Source of the DNA: an uncultured Bacteroidales bacterium
GTDB lineage: Bacteria > Bacteroidota > Bacteroidia > Bacteroidales > Paludibacteraceae
Assembly (NCBI GenBank): GCA_937891975.1
Contig: CALAUA010000025.1
Span: forward strand, 1 to 64,000
DNA length: 64,000 nt
Reading direction: 5' to 3'
The notes under the pieces are model-generated. The model worked only from the letters and a program-made list of their open reading frames with translations. It was not told the origin of the DNA and made no database searches. Shown here piece by piece: positions 8,565 through 16,549 of the stretch; the first letter of the stretch is position 1, and every line of letters begins with the position of its first letter. A program made the position numbers and the translations under genes.

Positions 8565-10330
8565 TTACGCAAATGAAGAAATACACCTTCTTGGTGTTCC
8601 ATCGTGAGTATGAGGCCTTCCTCGAGCAGTTGCGCGAGGTGGGAGTAGTGCATGTGACTGAGAAAGCGGCAGGTATGGCAGAAGATGCACATTTGCAAGA
8701 ACTGCTGGCTAAAGCCGACAATGCTCGTAAACTCATCGCACAAGGTGCTCCTGACCAATTGCTGCAAGAGAAAGCTGCGCTCGAAAGCCGCATTGCTGCT
8801 ACCCAAAAAGAGGTCAATAAGATGGCTATCTGGGGCGACTTTTCGGCAGAACGCATTGCTCAATTGAAAGAAGCAGGTTATACTCTTCGCTATTTTACAT
8901 GCCCAAAGAAACTCTTCCAAGAAGAGTGGGGTATCGTAGTAGCAGAGCAAGGAGCGACAGTGTACTTTGTACAGGTGACTTCGTCAGGCGATGAGGCGAT
9001 GAGGTTATTAGGCGATGAGGCAAGTGTTTGCCAAGAGCAATACTTGAATGAAAAGTCTTCAGCTGACTTGCAGAAGGATGTAGAGGGTTTGAATGGCTTG
9101 CTCGTAGCGCAAAATGCACGCATCGAACTTTGGGCAAAAGAAAATATCCCTGCATTGGAGAACGAACTCAACGAACTGCAACAACAGATTGATTGGAAGC
9201 GAGTTACACTCAATACAGCATCTGAAGCAGACGGCAGTTTGAAGGTGCTGGAGGGTTTCTGCCCAATCGACCAAGTGGCTGCATTGGACGCTATGCTCCA
9301 AAAGCAAGAGGTATATTACCAAGCCGAAGATCCTACGGCAGAGGACAATACACCAATCAAGTTGCGTAACAACAAGTTTACCCAACTCTTTGAGAGTCTG
9401 ACTGGTATGTATGGTTGGCCTAACTATGGTGAGTTTGATCCTACACCTATCTTGGCACCATTCTTCTTGTTGTTCTTCGCAATGTGTATGGGCGACTGCG
9501 GATATGGTATCTTGCTCATTATCATTGGTTTGCTGATTGCAAAGAAGAAACTCAATATCGCTATGTTTGAGGGGCTTGGTCCTATCATTACTGTGCTGGG
9601 TGTGGGTACTACAGTAGTAGGATTCTTCCTTGGCACATTCATGGGTATTGACCTCTACAACGCGGAGTGGATGCCACAGGCACTGAAGTCAGTCATGATC
9701 AAAGGCGAGGTGATGGGCTACGATATCCAAATGGTATTGGCACTCTGCATAGGTGTGTTCCATATCTGTTTGGCGATGGTGGTGAAAGCTATTTGCTATA
9801 CCAAGCAATTTGGCTTCAAAGCGAATATCGCCACATGGGGATGGCTGTTGCTCATCGTAGGTGGTCTGATTGTGGCTATATTGGGCTTGACCGTATTGCC
9901 AGAGAACGTGTTTAAGTGGGCGTTGATAGCAGTAGGTGCGGTATCTGCGTTAGCTATCTATATCTTCAATACACCAGGTCGTAACCCATTGATTAACATC
10001 GGTGCAGGTTTGTGGGATACCTACAATATGGCCACTGGTATCTTGGGTGACGTGCTGTCGTATATCCGTCTGTATGCTTTGGGCTTGGCAGGTGGTATGT
10101 TGGGTGCAGCATTCAACAACTTGGGCTTGATGATTATGGGTGGCAGTGTAGAAGGTGCCACATGGCAATGGTTGCCATTCGTGCTGATTCTCGTGTTGGG
10201 CCACGTATTGAACTTGGCGATGTCGGCGCTTGGTGCGTTTGTTCACCCATTGCGTTTGAGCTTCGTGGAGTATTTCAAGAACGCAGGTTACGAAGGTAAA
10301 GGTACTCTATATCAGCCATTTAAGAAATAA
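8561..10330 (+). CDS. atpI: V-type ATP synthase membrane subunit I (subunit a)
   Basis: This is the stator membrane subunit forming the ion half-channels with the K ring. The 589-aa protein has a soluble, coiled-coil-containing N-terminal half (about 1-290) and a C-terminal half with about seven to eight hydrophobic helices, including the conserved region DVLSYIRLYALGLAGGMLG where the essential Arg lies. Residues about 142-155 (SGDEAMRLLGDEAS) are encoded by a short repeat also found in purL, purD and mfd; it lies in the soluble part. Confidence 0.93.
   Translation: MITQMKKYTFLVFHREYEAFLEQLREVGVVHVTEKAAGMAEDAHLQELLAKADNARKLIAQGAPDQLLQEKAALESRIAATQKEVNKMAIWGDFSAERIAQLKEAGYTLRYFTCPKKLFQEEWGIVVAEQGATVYFVQVTSSGDEAMRLLGDEASVCQEQYLNEKSSADLQKDVEGLNGLLVAQNARIELWAKENIPALENELNELQQQIDWKRVTLNTASEADGSLKVLEGFCPIDQVAALDAMLQKQEVYYQAEDPTAEDNTPIKLRNNKFTQLFESLTGMYGWPNYGEFDPTPILAPFFLLFFAMCMGDCGYGILLIIIGLLIAKKKLNIAMFEGLGPIITVLGVGTTVVGFFLGTFMGIDLYNAEWMPQALKSVMIKGEVMGYDIQMVLALCIGVFHICLAMVVKAICYTKQFGFKANIATWGWLLLIVGGLIVAILGLTVLPENVFKWALIAVGAVSALAIYIFNTPGRNPLINIGAGLWDTYNMATGILGDVLSYIRLYALGLAGGMLGAAFNNLGLMIMGGSVEGATWQWLPFVLILVLGHVLNLAMSALGAFVHPLRLSFVEYFKNAGYEGKGTLYQPFKK
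8986..9022 (+). repeat. In-frame repeat element inside atpI
   Basis: The stretch consists of two GGCGATGAGG blocks around a GGTTATTA spacer and is in frame with atpI. Related copies occur inside purL (reverse orientation), purD and mfd. Confidence 0.7.
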
Positions 10331-10423
10331 TAGAAAAAAATGACAAGGAGTCCCGATTCCTGAATCTCGACTTCTGAATCCCGAATCAAAAATTAATAAC
10401 AAAATAAAAATTAAATTACAATT
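10331..10423. repeat. Short spacer repeat between atpI and atpK
   Basis: The gap holds alternating CGA-ATC/TGAATC units (around 10352-10385, with CCCGATTCCTGAATCTCGAC and a diverged second copy), then an AT-rich leader. There is no coding frame. Confidence 0.45.
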
Positions 10424-10843
10424 ATGAATGAACTTTTAGGTTATCTCGGCTGGGGCTTGATGTTAGGTCTCGCTGGTGTAGGTTCTGCTTATGGTACCAC
10501 TATTGCAGGTAATGCAGCAGAAGGTGCGTTGAAGAAGAACAAAGAAAAAGGTAGTAGCTACATGATCTTGTCTGCTCTTCCTGCTACTCAAGGTTTGTAC
10601 GGTTTCGTAGCATTCTTGATGTGGATGGGCAAAGATTTTGCAGTTGATGGTTTCAAACTCTTTGCTGTAGGTATTGCAGTAGGTTTGGTTTGCTTGTTCT
10701 CTGCTATCCGTCAAGGTCAAGTTTGTGCTAATGGTATCGCAGGTATCGCTGCTGGTCACGATGTACAAACCAACACCATGATCTACGCTGCTCTCCCTGA
10801 GTTTTATGCGATTTTGGCACTCGTAGGTGCGTTGATGGTGTAA
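10424..10843 (+). CDS. atpK: V-type ATP synthase proteolipid subunit K
   Basis: This forms the membrane rotor ring that binds the coupling ion. The 139-aa, four-helix protein is a tandem hairpin duplication. Ion-binding elements visible are L52-P53 with T55-Q56 (LPATQG), Gln97 or Gln99, and the carboxylate Glu126 (ALPEFYAIL). This set (Leu, Thr, Gln, Gln, Glu) matches the sodium ligands known for Enterococcus NtpK, so sodium coupling is a reasonable inference. It ends the operon, followed by a terminator. Confidence 0.92.
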   Translation: MNELLGYLGWGLMLGLAGVGSAYGTTIAGNAAEGALKKNKEKGSSYMILSALPATQGLYGFVAFLMWMGKDFAVDGFKLFAVGIAVGLVCLFSAIRQGQVCANGIAGIAAGHDVQTNTMIYAALPEFYAILALVGALMV

Positions 10844-10871
10844 ACTAGTAAATTTGGGTAAATACCAAAGT

Positions 10872-10901
10872 AAAATGGAAGGGCTATGGCTCTTCCATTT
10901 T
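10872..10901 (+). terminator. Terminator of the V-ATPase operon
   Basis: AAAATGGAAG and CTTCCATTTT form a 10-bp stem around GGCTATGGCT, followed by TCTTGTTTTA. It lies 28 bases past the atpK stop. Confidence 0.75.
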
Positions 10902-10984
10902 CTTGTTTTATGGAGAGAGATATATTAGTAAAAGTGCATTTTGTAAAGTCGAAGTGCAATTTTAAAAATATTTTTCTATTTTCC

Positions 10985-11015
10985 TTGTGTATATCATAAA
11001 AAAGTAGTATCTTTG
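10985..11015 (+). promoter_or_regulatory. Promoter of the pyr operon
   Basis: TTG at 10985-10987 and TATCTTTG at 11008-11015 are separated by 20 bases. The pyrC start codon lies 27 bases downstream, leaving a short leader with no room for an attenuator. Confidence 0.75.
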
Positions 11016-11042
11016 CATGCAAATTAGAAATTTGCAAAAAAG

Positions 11043-12170
11043 ATGGCGTCAAACCGCAACATAGTACAAATTCCGGCTCTTGTGGATCTTCATGTCCACT
11101 TTCGTGAGCCGGGTTTTTCGTATAAAGAGACTATTGCGTCGGGTAGCATGGCTGCTGCAGCATCTGGCTACAGCGCGGTATTTACTATGCCCAATTTGAA
11201 TCCAGTTCCCGACACTATGGAGCACTTGCAAGAGCAATTGGACATCATCCGTCGCGATACATACACGGGCGTTTATCCTTATGCTTCCATTACTATGGGG
11301 CAAAAAGGTGCGGGTGAATTGGTAGATTTTGAAGCACTTGCGCCCTATGTACGCGGTTTCTCTGATGACGGACGCGGTGTGCAGAGCGAAGAACTTATGC
11401 GTGAGGCCATGAAACGCATTCGTGCGGTAGATCGTGTGATGGTGGCTCACTGCGAAGTAGAAGCACTGCTCAACGGCGGCTACATCCACGCGGGGGAGTA
11501 TGCCGCAAAACACAATCACCGTGGCATCGTGTCTGAGAGCGAATGGAAAGAGATAGAACGCGACATCCGTCTGGTAGAAGAGACAGGGTGTCGTTTTCAT
11601 ATATGCCATATCTCCACCAAAGAGTCTGTGGCACTTATCCGCGAGGCAAAAGCGAAAGGATTGCCCGTAACTTGCGAGACGGCACCACACTACCTGCTAC
11701 TTTCGGATAAAGATCTCCAAGAAGATGGCAAGTGGAAAATGAACCCACCTCTCCGCGCGGAAGAAGACCGCCTCGCACTCATTGAGGGTATCAAGGATGG
11801 TACTATTGATTGTATCGCCACCGACCACGCACCACATAGCGCTGAGGAAAAGAGTAGGGGATTAGAGAAAAGTGCATTTGGTATTGTGGGCTTAGAGACT
11901 GCTTTCCCTCTGATGTACACCCATTTTGTTAAAACGGGTATCATCACCTTCGAACGTCTTATCGAACTCATGTCCACCAACCCAGCCCGCATCATCGGTT
12001 TGGACAATTCGGGCTCCTTTGTCTACTTCGATTTGGATACATGCTATCGCATTGATCCAGCCAACTTCCTTTCTATGGGTCAAGCCATGCCATTCGAAGG
12101 TTGGGAGGTGTATGGCAAGTGCGTAAAGACAATTGTCAATGGAATAACAGTATACAATGTGAGCGTTTAG
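11043..12170 (+). CDS. pyrC: Dihydroorotase
   Basis: This cyclises carbamoyl-aspartate to dihydroorotate in pyrimidine synthesis. The metal site starts at His17-X-His19-X-Arg21 (DLHVHFREPG); the SDDG motif near residue 112 and ATDHAPH with Asp261 are present, fitting the class I type in which Asp replaces the carboxylated Lys. At 375 aa it is shorter than usual class I enzymes (about 420-430), because the metal-binding HxH lies only 16 residues from the start and most of the N-terminal beta domain is missing. The promoter position supports this start. Confidence 0.9.
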   Translation: MASNRNIVQIPALVDLHVHFREPGFSYKETIASGSMAAAASGYSAVFTMPNLNPVPDTMEHLQEQLDIIRRDTYTGVYPYASITMGQKGAGELVDFEALAPYVRGFSDDGRGVQSEELMREAMKRIRAVDRVMVAHCEVEALLNGGYIHAGEYAAKHNHRGIVSESEWKEIERDIRLVEETGCRFHICHISTKESVALIREAKAKGLPVTCETAPHYLLLSDKDLQEDGKWKMNPPLRAEEDRLALIEGIKDGTIDCIATDHAPHSAEEKSRGLEKSAFGIVGLETAFPLMYTHFVKTGIITFERLIELMSTNPARIIGLDNSGSFVYFDLDTCYRIDPANFLSMGQAMPFEGWEVYGKCVKTIVNGITVYNVSV

Positions 12171-12215
12171 AGTTTAGAGGACGGCGCAAGCGCCTATAGT
12201 TTAGAGGTTAAAGGC
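12165..12215. repeat. TTTAGAG-type spacer repeat, pyrC-pyrK
   Basis: GTTTAGAGTTTAGAGG, then GGCGCAAGCGCC (a palindrome), then another TTTAGAGG. Similar spacers lie at pyrK-pyrD and gcvP-yitT and inside purL. Confidence 0.55.
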
Positions 12216-12222
12216 AAGAATT

Positions 12223-12948
12223 ATGAAGCAAAGATTATTTGAAATAAAAACCAACGAACAGATAGCCAAGAACGTCTATCGTATGCAGCTTTGTGGCGAC
12301 ACCACAGGCATACTTCCTGGGCAGTTCGTGAATATCCGCGTGGAAGGACAGTTCCTCCGACGACCCATATCCGTCTGCAACATCAACAATGGTGTCCTTA
12401 CTATCATATATAAGGTAGTAGGCGTAGGTACTGAGGCGATGAGTCACCTGCCAATCGGTACCCAGCTTGACGTACTGACTGTTTTGGGCAATGGATATGA
12501 CCTCTCGAAAGCAGGCGACAAACCATTGCTTGTGGGCGGTGGCGTAGGCGTTCCACCGATGTACATGCTCGCTCGCCAACTGCGCGAAGCAGGCAAAGCG
12601 GTGCGCGTGATTCTCGGCTTCAATACCAAAGACGAAGTCTTCTACGAGGAGGAGTTCCGCGCGCTCGGTTGTGATGTCACCGTCACCACTGTGGACGGCA
12701 GTCATGGCGTAAAAGGTTTTGTCACCAACGCCTTAGATGGACAACAATCCTACTATTACACCTGCGGACCATTGCCAATGATCAAAGCACTCTTGCAAGC
12801 CGCAGGTACCCATGGCGAAGTGAGTATGGAAGAACGTATGGGGTGCGGTTTTGGTGCATGCATGGGCTGCACTATCCAAACCACCCAAGGACCCAAACGC
12901 GTCTGCAAAGAAGGACCGGTGTTCGCAGCAAGCGAGTTGCTGCTCTAG
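12223..12948 (+). CDS. pyrK: Dihydroorotate dehydrogenase B, electron-transfer subunit
   Basis: This passes electrons from dihydroorotate oxidation to NAD through FAD and a [2Fe-2S] cluster, as partner of type 1B PyrD. The 241-aa protein has the ferredoxin-reductase-like FAD domain (GQFVNIRV, then RRPISV), the NAD-binding region (LLVGGGVGVPPMY), and four cluster cysteines at about Cys208, Cys213, Cys216 and Cys228. The next gene is its partner. Confidence 0.93.
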   Translation: MKQRLFEIKTNEQIAKNVYRMQLCGDTTGILPGQFVNIRVEGQFLRRPISVCNINNGVLTIIYKVVGVGTEAMSHLPIGTQLDVLTVLGNGYDLSKAGDKPLLVGGGVGVPPMYMLARQLREAGKAVRVILGFNTKDEVFYEEEFRALGCDVTVTTVDGSHGVKGFVTNALDGQQSYYYTCGPLPMIKALLQAAGTHGEVSMEERMGCGFGACMGCTIQTTQGPKRVCKEGPVFAASELLL

Positions 12949-12990
12949 TTTAGAGAACGCCCTACGGACTACAGTTTAGAGTTTAGAGGC
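12946..12990. repeat. TTTAGAG-type spacer repeat, pyrK-pyrD
   Basis: The spacer reads TAGTTTAGAG, a short CCCTACGG unit, then CAGTTTAGAGTTTAGAGG. It is related to the pyrC-pyrK spacer. Confidence 0.55.
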
Positions 12991-12998
12991 AAGAATAT

Positions 12999-13916
12999 AT
13001 GAATAGATTGGAAATTATATTATCAGGCAAAGCGCTAAGCAACCCCATCATCCCTGCATCGGGAACTTACGGCTTTGGCGATGAGTTTGCTGAGTTATAC
13101 GATATCAACTGCCTTGGCGGTATCTCCTTCAAAGGCACGACCCGCGAGGCACGCTATGGCAACCCATTGCCTCGTATCGCCGAGTGCGGTAACTACGGTA
13201 TGATCAATGCCGTGGGACTCCAAAACCCTGGCGTAGAACATGTCATCGCCCATGAGCTCCCTCGCCTCAAGAACCACTACAATGGCTGCATCGTGGCGAA
13301 TGTCAGCGGTTTCTCTGTGCAAGACTATGTAGAGACTTGCGCCCTACTCGACAAAGAACCTATCGACATCCTCGAGGTAAACATCTCCTGCCCTAATGTC
13401 CACAATGGTGGTATGGCATTTGGCACAAGTCCCGAGGCAGCAGCCGAAGTAACAGCAGCCGTTAAGGCAGTAACTACCAAACCTGTCTACATGAAGCTAT
13501 CGCCTAACGTCACCGACATCGTGGCGATCGCCAAAGCATGCGAAGCAGCAGGAGCAGACGGACTTTGCCTCATCAACACCGTACTCGGCATGCGCATCGA
13601 TATTCGCCGTCGCCGTCCTGTGATCGCCAACCGCTATGGTGGCTATTCAGGTGCTGGTATCTTCCCGCTCGCTTTACGTATGGTGAACCAAGTAGCACGC
13701 GCAACCAACTTGCCTATCATCGGTTGCGGTGGCGTAAGCAGCGCAGAAGATGTGATAGAGATGATGATGGCAGGCGCAACAGCCGTAGAGATTGGTGCTG
13801 CCAACCTCACCAACCCCATGGTAGCAAAAGAGATTATTGACCGCCTACCAACCCTAATGGATGAACTGAAAATAGAAAAACTAACAGATATAATTGGAAT
13901 AGTAAACCATGAATAA
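12999..13916 (+). CDS. pyrD: Dihydroorotate dehydrogenase B, catalytic subunit
   Basis: This FMN enzyme oxidises dihydroorotate to orotate in the cytoplasm, using NAD through PyrK. The 305-aa protein has the type 1B features: PIIPASGTYGFG near the N-terminus, NISCPN with the catalytic Cys131, and the FMN phosphate-binding region PIIGCGGVSSAEDV. The 3' end overlaps pyrF by eight bases. Confidence 0.95.
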   Translation: MNRLEIILSGKALSNPIIPASGTYGFGDEFAELYDINCLGGISFKGTTREARYGNPLPRIAECGNYGMINAVGLQNPGVEHVIAHELPRLKNHYNGCIVANVSGFSVQDYVETCALLDKEPIDILEVNISCPNVHNGGMAFGTSPEAAAEVTAAVKAVTTKPVYMKLSPNVTDIVAIAKACEAAGADGLCLINTVLGMRIDIRRRRPVIANRYGGYSGAGIFPLALRMVNQVARATNLPIIGCGGVSSAEDVIEMMMAGATAVEIGAANLTNPMVAKEIIDRLPTLMDELKIEKLTDIIGIVNHE

Positions 13917-14613
13917 AAGAGATGTCATCATTGCATGCGATTTCGCTTCGGCAGAAGAGACCTATCGCTTCCTTGATAAGATGGGCGATGTGAAGCCTTA
14001 TGTAAAGATTGGTATGGAACTCTACTACGCAGAAGGTCCTGCTATCGTGCGCGAACTCAAACGCCGTGGACACAAGATCTTCCTTGACCTCAAGCTCCAC
14101 GACATACCTAACACCGTCAAGAAAGCCATGTCCGTACTCTCTCGCTTGGATGTGGATATGTGCAACCTCCACGCCGCAGGTACTATCGAGATGATGAAAG
14201 CCGCTGTTGAAGGCCTCACTCGCGAAGACGGCACTCGTCCTATTCTCTTGGCTGTTACCCAACTCACCTCTACCAGCGAAGAGCGTATGCACAACGACTT
14301 GCTCATCCCTGGCAATATCGGTGATGTCGTGGTACACTATGCCAAGAACGCCCAAGCTGCTGGTTTGGATGGTGTAGTTTGCTCGCCACTTGAAGCAGGT
14401 ATGGTGAAAGAGGCATGCGGTAAAGATTTCTATACCGTTACCCCTGGTATCCGCTTTGCAGACGGCGTAGTAGGCGACCAAGTACGCATCACTACTCCAG
14501 CCAAAGCACGCGAAATTGGTTCTGACTTCATCGTTGTAGGTCGCCCCATCACCGCAGCCGAAGACCCTGTAGCTGCTTACCAACGCTGCGTAGCAGAGTT
14601 TTGCAACTGCTAA
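13909..14613 (+). CDS. pyrF: Orotidine 5'-phosphate decarboxylase
   Basis: This makes UMP from OMP. The 234-aa protein shows the signature DLKLHDIPNTV with the catalytic Lys/Asp set and the phosphate-gripping end TPGIRF...VGRPIT. Its size fits the short, subfamily 1 enzyme. It overlaps pyrD by eight bases. The 45-base spacer to pyrE is made of ACACTAC/CTAAACAA repeats like others in the window. Confidence 0.95.
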   Translation: MNKRDVIIACDFASAEETYRFLDKMGDVKPYVKIGMELYYAEGPAIVRELKRRGHKIFLDLKLHDIPNTVKKAMSVLSRLDVDMCNLHAAGTIEMMKAAVEGLTREDGTRPILLAVTQLTSTSEERMHNDLLIPGNIGDVVVHYAKNAQAAGLDGVVCSPLEAGMVKEACGKDFYTVTPGIRFADGVVGDQVRITTPAKAREIGSDFIVVGRPITAAEDPVAAYQRCVAEFCNC

Positions 14614-14658
14614 ACAACACTACACCACGCTAAACAATTCTACACAATACTACACAAT

Positions 14659-15288
14659 ATGAAACAACTTATCGCTGAAGACTTGCTGAAGATTAAAGCC
14701 GTCTTCCTCCGTCCAAACGAGCCATTCACATGGGCCAGTGGTATCAAGAGTCCTATCTATTGCGACAACCGTCTCACCCTCAGCGACACACAAGTGCGCA
14801 ACGATGTAGAGAACGGCCTCGCAGCATTGATAAAAGAGCACTATCCTCAAGCAGAAGTCCTCATGGGTACTTCTACCGCAGGTATTGCTCACGCAGCTAT
14901 CACCGCTACTATCCTCGACCTCCCTATGGGTTATGTACGCAGTGGCGCCAAAGACCACGGTCGTGGCAACCAGATTGAAGGCAAACTGCTCCCTGGTCAG
15001 AAAGTCGTTGTGGTAGAAGACCTTATCTCTACTGGCGGTAGTTGTATTGAGGTGGTGAATGTTCTCCGCGAAGCAGGTGCCGATGTTCTTGGCGTAGTAA
15101 GTATCTTCACCTATGGTATGAAGAAAGGTCTTGAGCGTTTGGCTGCTGCCGAAGTGAAGAACGTTAGTCTGTGCGACCTCGATACCCTTGTAGAGGTAGC
15201 GGCAGAAAAAGCATATATCGCTCCAGAAGACAAAGAACGCTTAATCCAATTCCGCAATAACCCTTCCGACGAAAGTTGGATGAAATAA
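14659..15288 (+). CDS. pyrE: Orotate phosphoribosyltransferase
   Basis: This joins orotate and PRPP to form OMP, the substrate of the upstream gene's enzyme. The 209-aa protein has the PRPP-binding motif VVVVEDLISTGGS and the family lead-in FTWASGIKSPIYCDNR. The start ATG is the first in frame and the protein has normal length. The pyrB start follows 9 bases after the stop. Confidence 0.95.
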   Translation: MKQLIAEDLLKIKAVFLRPNEPFTWASGIKSPIYCDNRLTLSDTQVRNDVENGLAALIKEHYPQAEVLMGTSTAGIAHAAITATILDLPMGYVRSGAKDHGRGNQIEGKLLPGQKVVVVEDLISTGGSCIEVVNVLREAGADVLGVVSIFTYGMKKGLERLAAAEVKNVSLCDLDTLVEVAAEKAYIAPEDKERLIQFRNNPSDESWMK

Positions 15289-15297
15289 ACCGAATAA

Positions 15298-16350
15298 ATG
15301 AGACACTTAATTGACCCTACTGATTTGACCACTGCCGAAGTGGATATCATCATCAATCGTGCGTTGGATATCATTGACCACAAGGAGATGTATGCCGAGG
15401 CATGCCATGGCAAAAAATTGGCTACACTTTTCTACGAGCCAAGTACTCGCACTCGCCTAAGTTTCACAGCAGCAATGATGGAACTTGGAGGCAATGTTCT
15501 TGGTTTTTCCGATGCCAAGAGTAGTAGTGTGAGCAAAGGCGAAACGGTGGCAGACACTGTGCGCGTGGTGAGTTCGTTTGCGGACATCATTGCCATGCGT
15601 CACTATAAAGAGGGTGCACCACGTGTAGCATCCGAATATAGCCGAATACCCATTATTAACGCAGGTGATGGTGGTCATTCGCACCCAACGCAGACACTCA
15701 CCGACCTTCTCACAATCCGCAGAGAATTAGGGCATTTCGATCATCTGACAGTAGGACTTTGTGGCGACCTTAAGTATGGTCGTACTGTCCATTCGCTCAT
15801 CAAAGCAATGAAGCGTTATGAGGGTGTACATTTCGTACTTATATCTCCAGAAGAGCTTCGTTTGCCAGATTACATGAAGCATGAGTTAGGCGACAATTAC
15901 AGCGAATATTCTACTATCGAAGAAGCAATGCCTCTACTCGATGTCCTTTATATGACACGCGTACAGCAAGAGCGTTTTGCTGACCAAGCGGAGTATGAAC
16001 GTCTCAAAGATGCCTTTATCCTTGATACCGAGAAAATGGCATTGGGAAAAGAGTCTATGATTGTTCTCCATCCACTCCCACGCGTGAATGAAATCACTGT
16101 GGACGTGGACAAAGACCCACGCGCTGCATACTTCCGCCAAGTAGAGAATGGCAAGTATGTCCGTATGGCGCTTATCTACACTTTGCTCTCATGGAAAGAT
16201 GCCGAAGAGTCGCACAAGGTGGACACTTTCATCACTGACCAACTCTGTAGTAATGACCGCTGTATCGTGACTACCGAACCTGTGGAGCGCAAAGCATACA
16301 CCGACAAAGAAGGAGTTGTACGCTGCTATTACTGCGACCACGCACTTTGA
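15298..16350 (+). CDS. pyrB: Aspartate carbamoyltransferase with PyrI-like C-terminal zinc motif
   Basis: This makes carbamoyl-aspartate from carbamoyl phosphate and aspartate. The catalytic chain (about 1-305) has the carbamoyl-phosphate site FYEPSTRTRLSF and the region HPLPRVNEI. Beyond it lie about 45 residues with Cys317-X4-Cys322 and Cys343-X2-Cys346, spaced like the zinc domain of the E. coli regulatory chain PyrI. No pyrI gene lies in the window, and the nucleotide-binding part of PyrI is absent. The catalytic call is certain; the zinc motif is seen in the sequence, its role is inferred. It is the last gene of the operon. Confidence 0.93.
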   Translation: MRHLIDPTDLTTAEVDIIINRALDIIDHKEMYAEACHGKKLATLFYEPSTRTRLSFTAAMMELGGNVLGFSDAKSSSVSKGETVADTVRVVSSFADIIAMRHYKEGAPRVASEYSRIPIINAGDGGHSHPTQTLTDLLTIRRELGHFDHLTVGLCGDLKYGRTVHSLIKAMKRYEGVHFVLISPEELRLPDYMKHELGDNYSEYSTIEEAMPLLDVLYMTRVQQERFADQAEYERLKDAFILDTEKMALGKESMIVLHPLPRVNEITVDVDKDPRAAYFRQVENGKYVRMALIYTLLSWKDAEESHKVDTFITDQLCSNDRCIVTTEPVERKAYTDKEGVVRCYYCDHAL

Positions 16351-16525
16351 GTGCCAAAGGCACGAAAAGTGGTCGCCTCTGGCGACGTAAGTGGTCTTCG
16401 ACGAAAGTGGCTAAAGCGAGAGTGGTCTTCGACGTAAATTACGTGAAACCATCAACGTGAGCGCAGCGAAACCATTTTCGTGAACGAAGTGAACCACTTT
16501 CGTGAGCGCAGCGAACCAATAACGT
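16351..16525. repeat. Array A: inverted and tandem 22-bp-type units
   Basis: Starting right at the pyrB stop, the left part carries units of the form AGTGGTCTTCGACG and the right part reverse-orientation units CGTGAGCGCAGCGAACCA of 22-23 bp. The array could fold into a long imperfect hairpin, and it may separate the pyr operon from guaB. No gene is seen. Confidence 0.75.
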
Positions 16526-16549
16526 TTAATATATTAAACTCGATAAAAT

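Noticed and set aside
504..10843. Missing C, F and G subunits taken as operon damage
   Set aside because: The set E, DUF2764, A, B, D, I, K is the normal layout in Bacteroidetes.
12430..12445. A fifth copy of the GGCGATGAGG family in pyrK
   Set aside because: Only one 10-bp core is present, within a conserved part of the protein, so it is likely chance.
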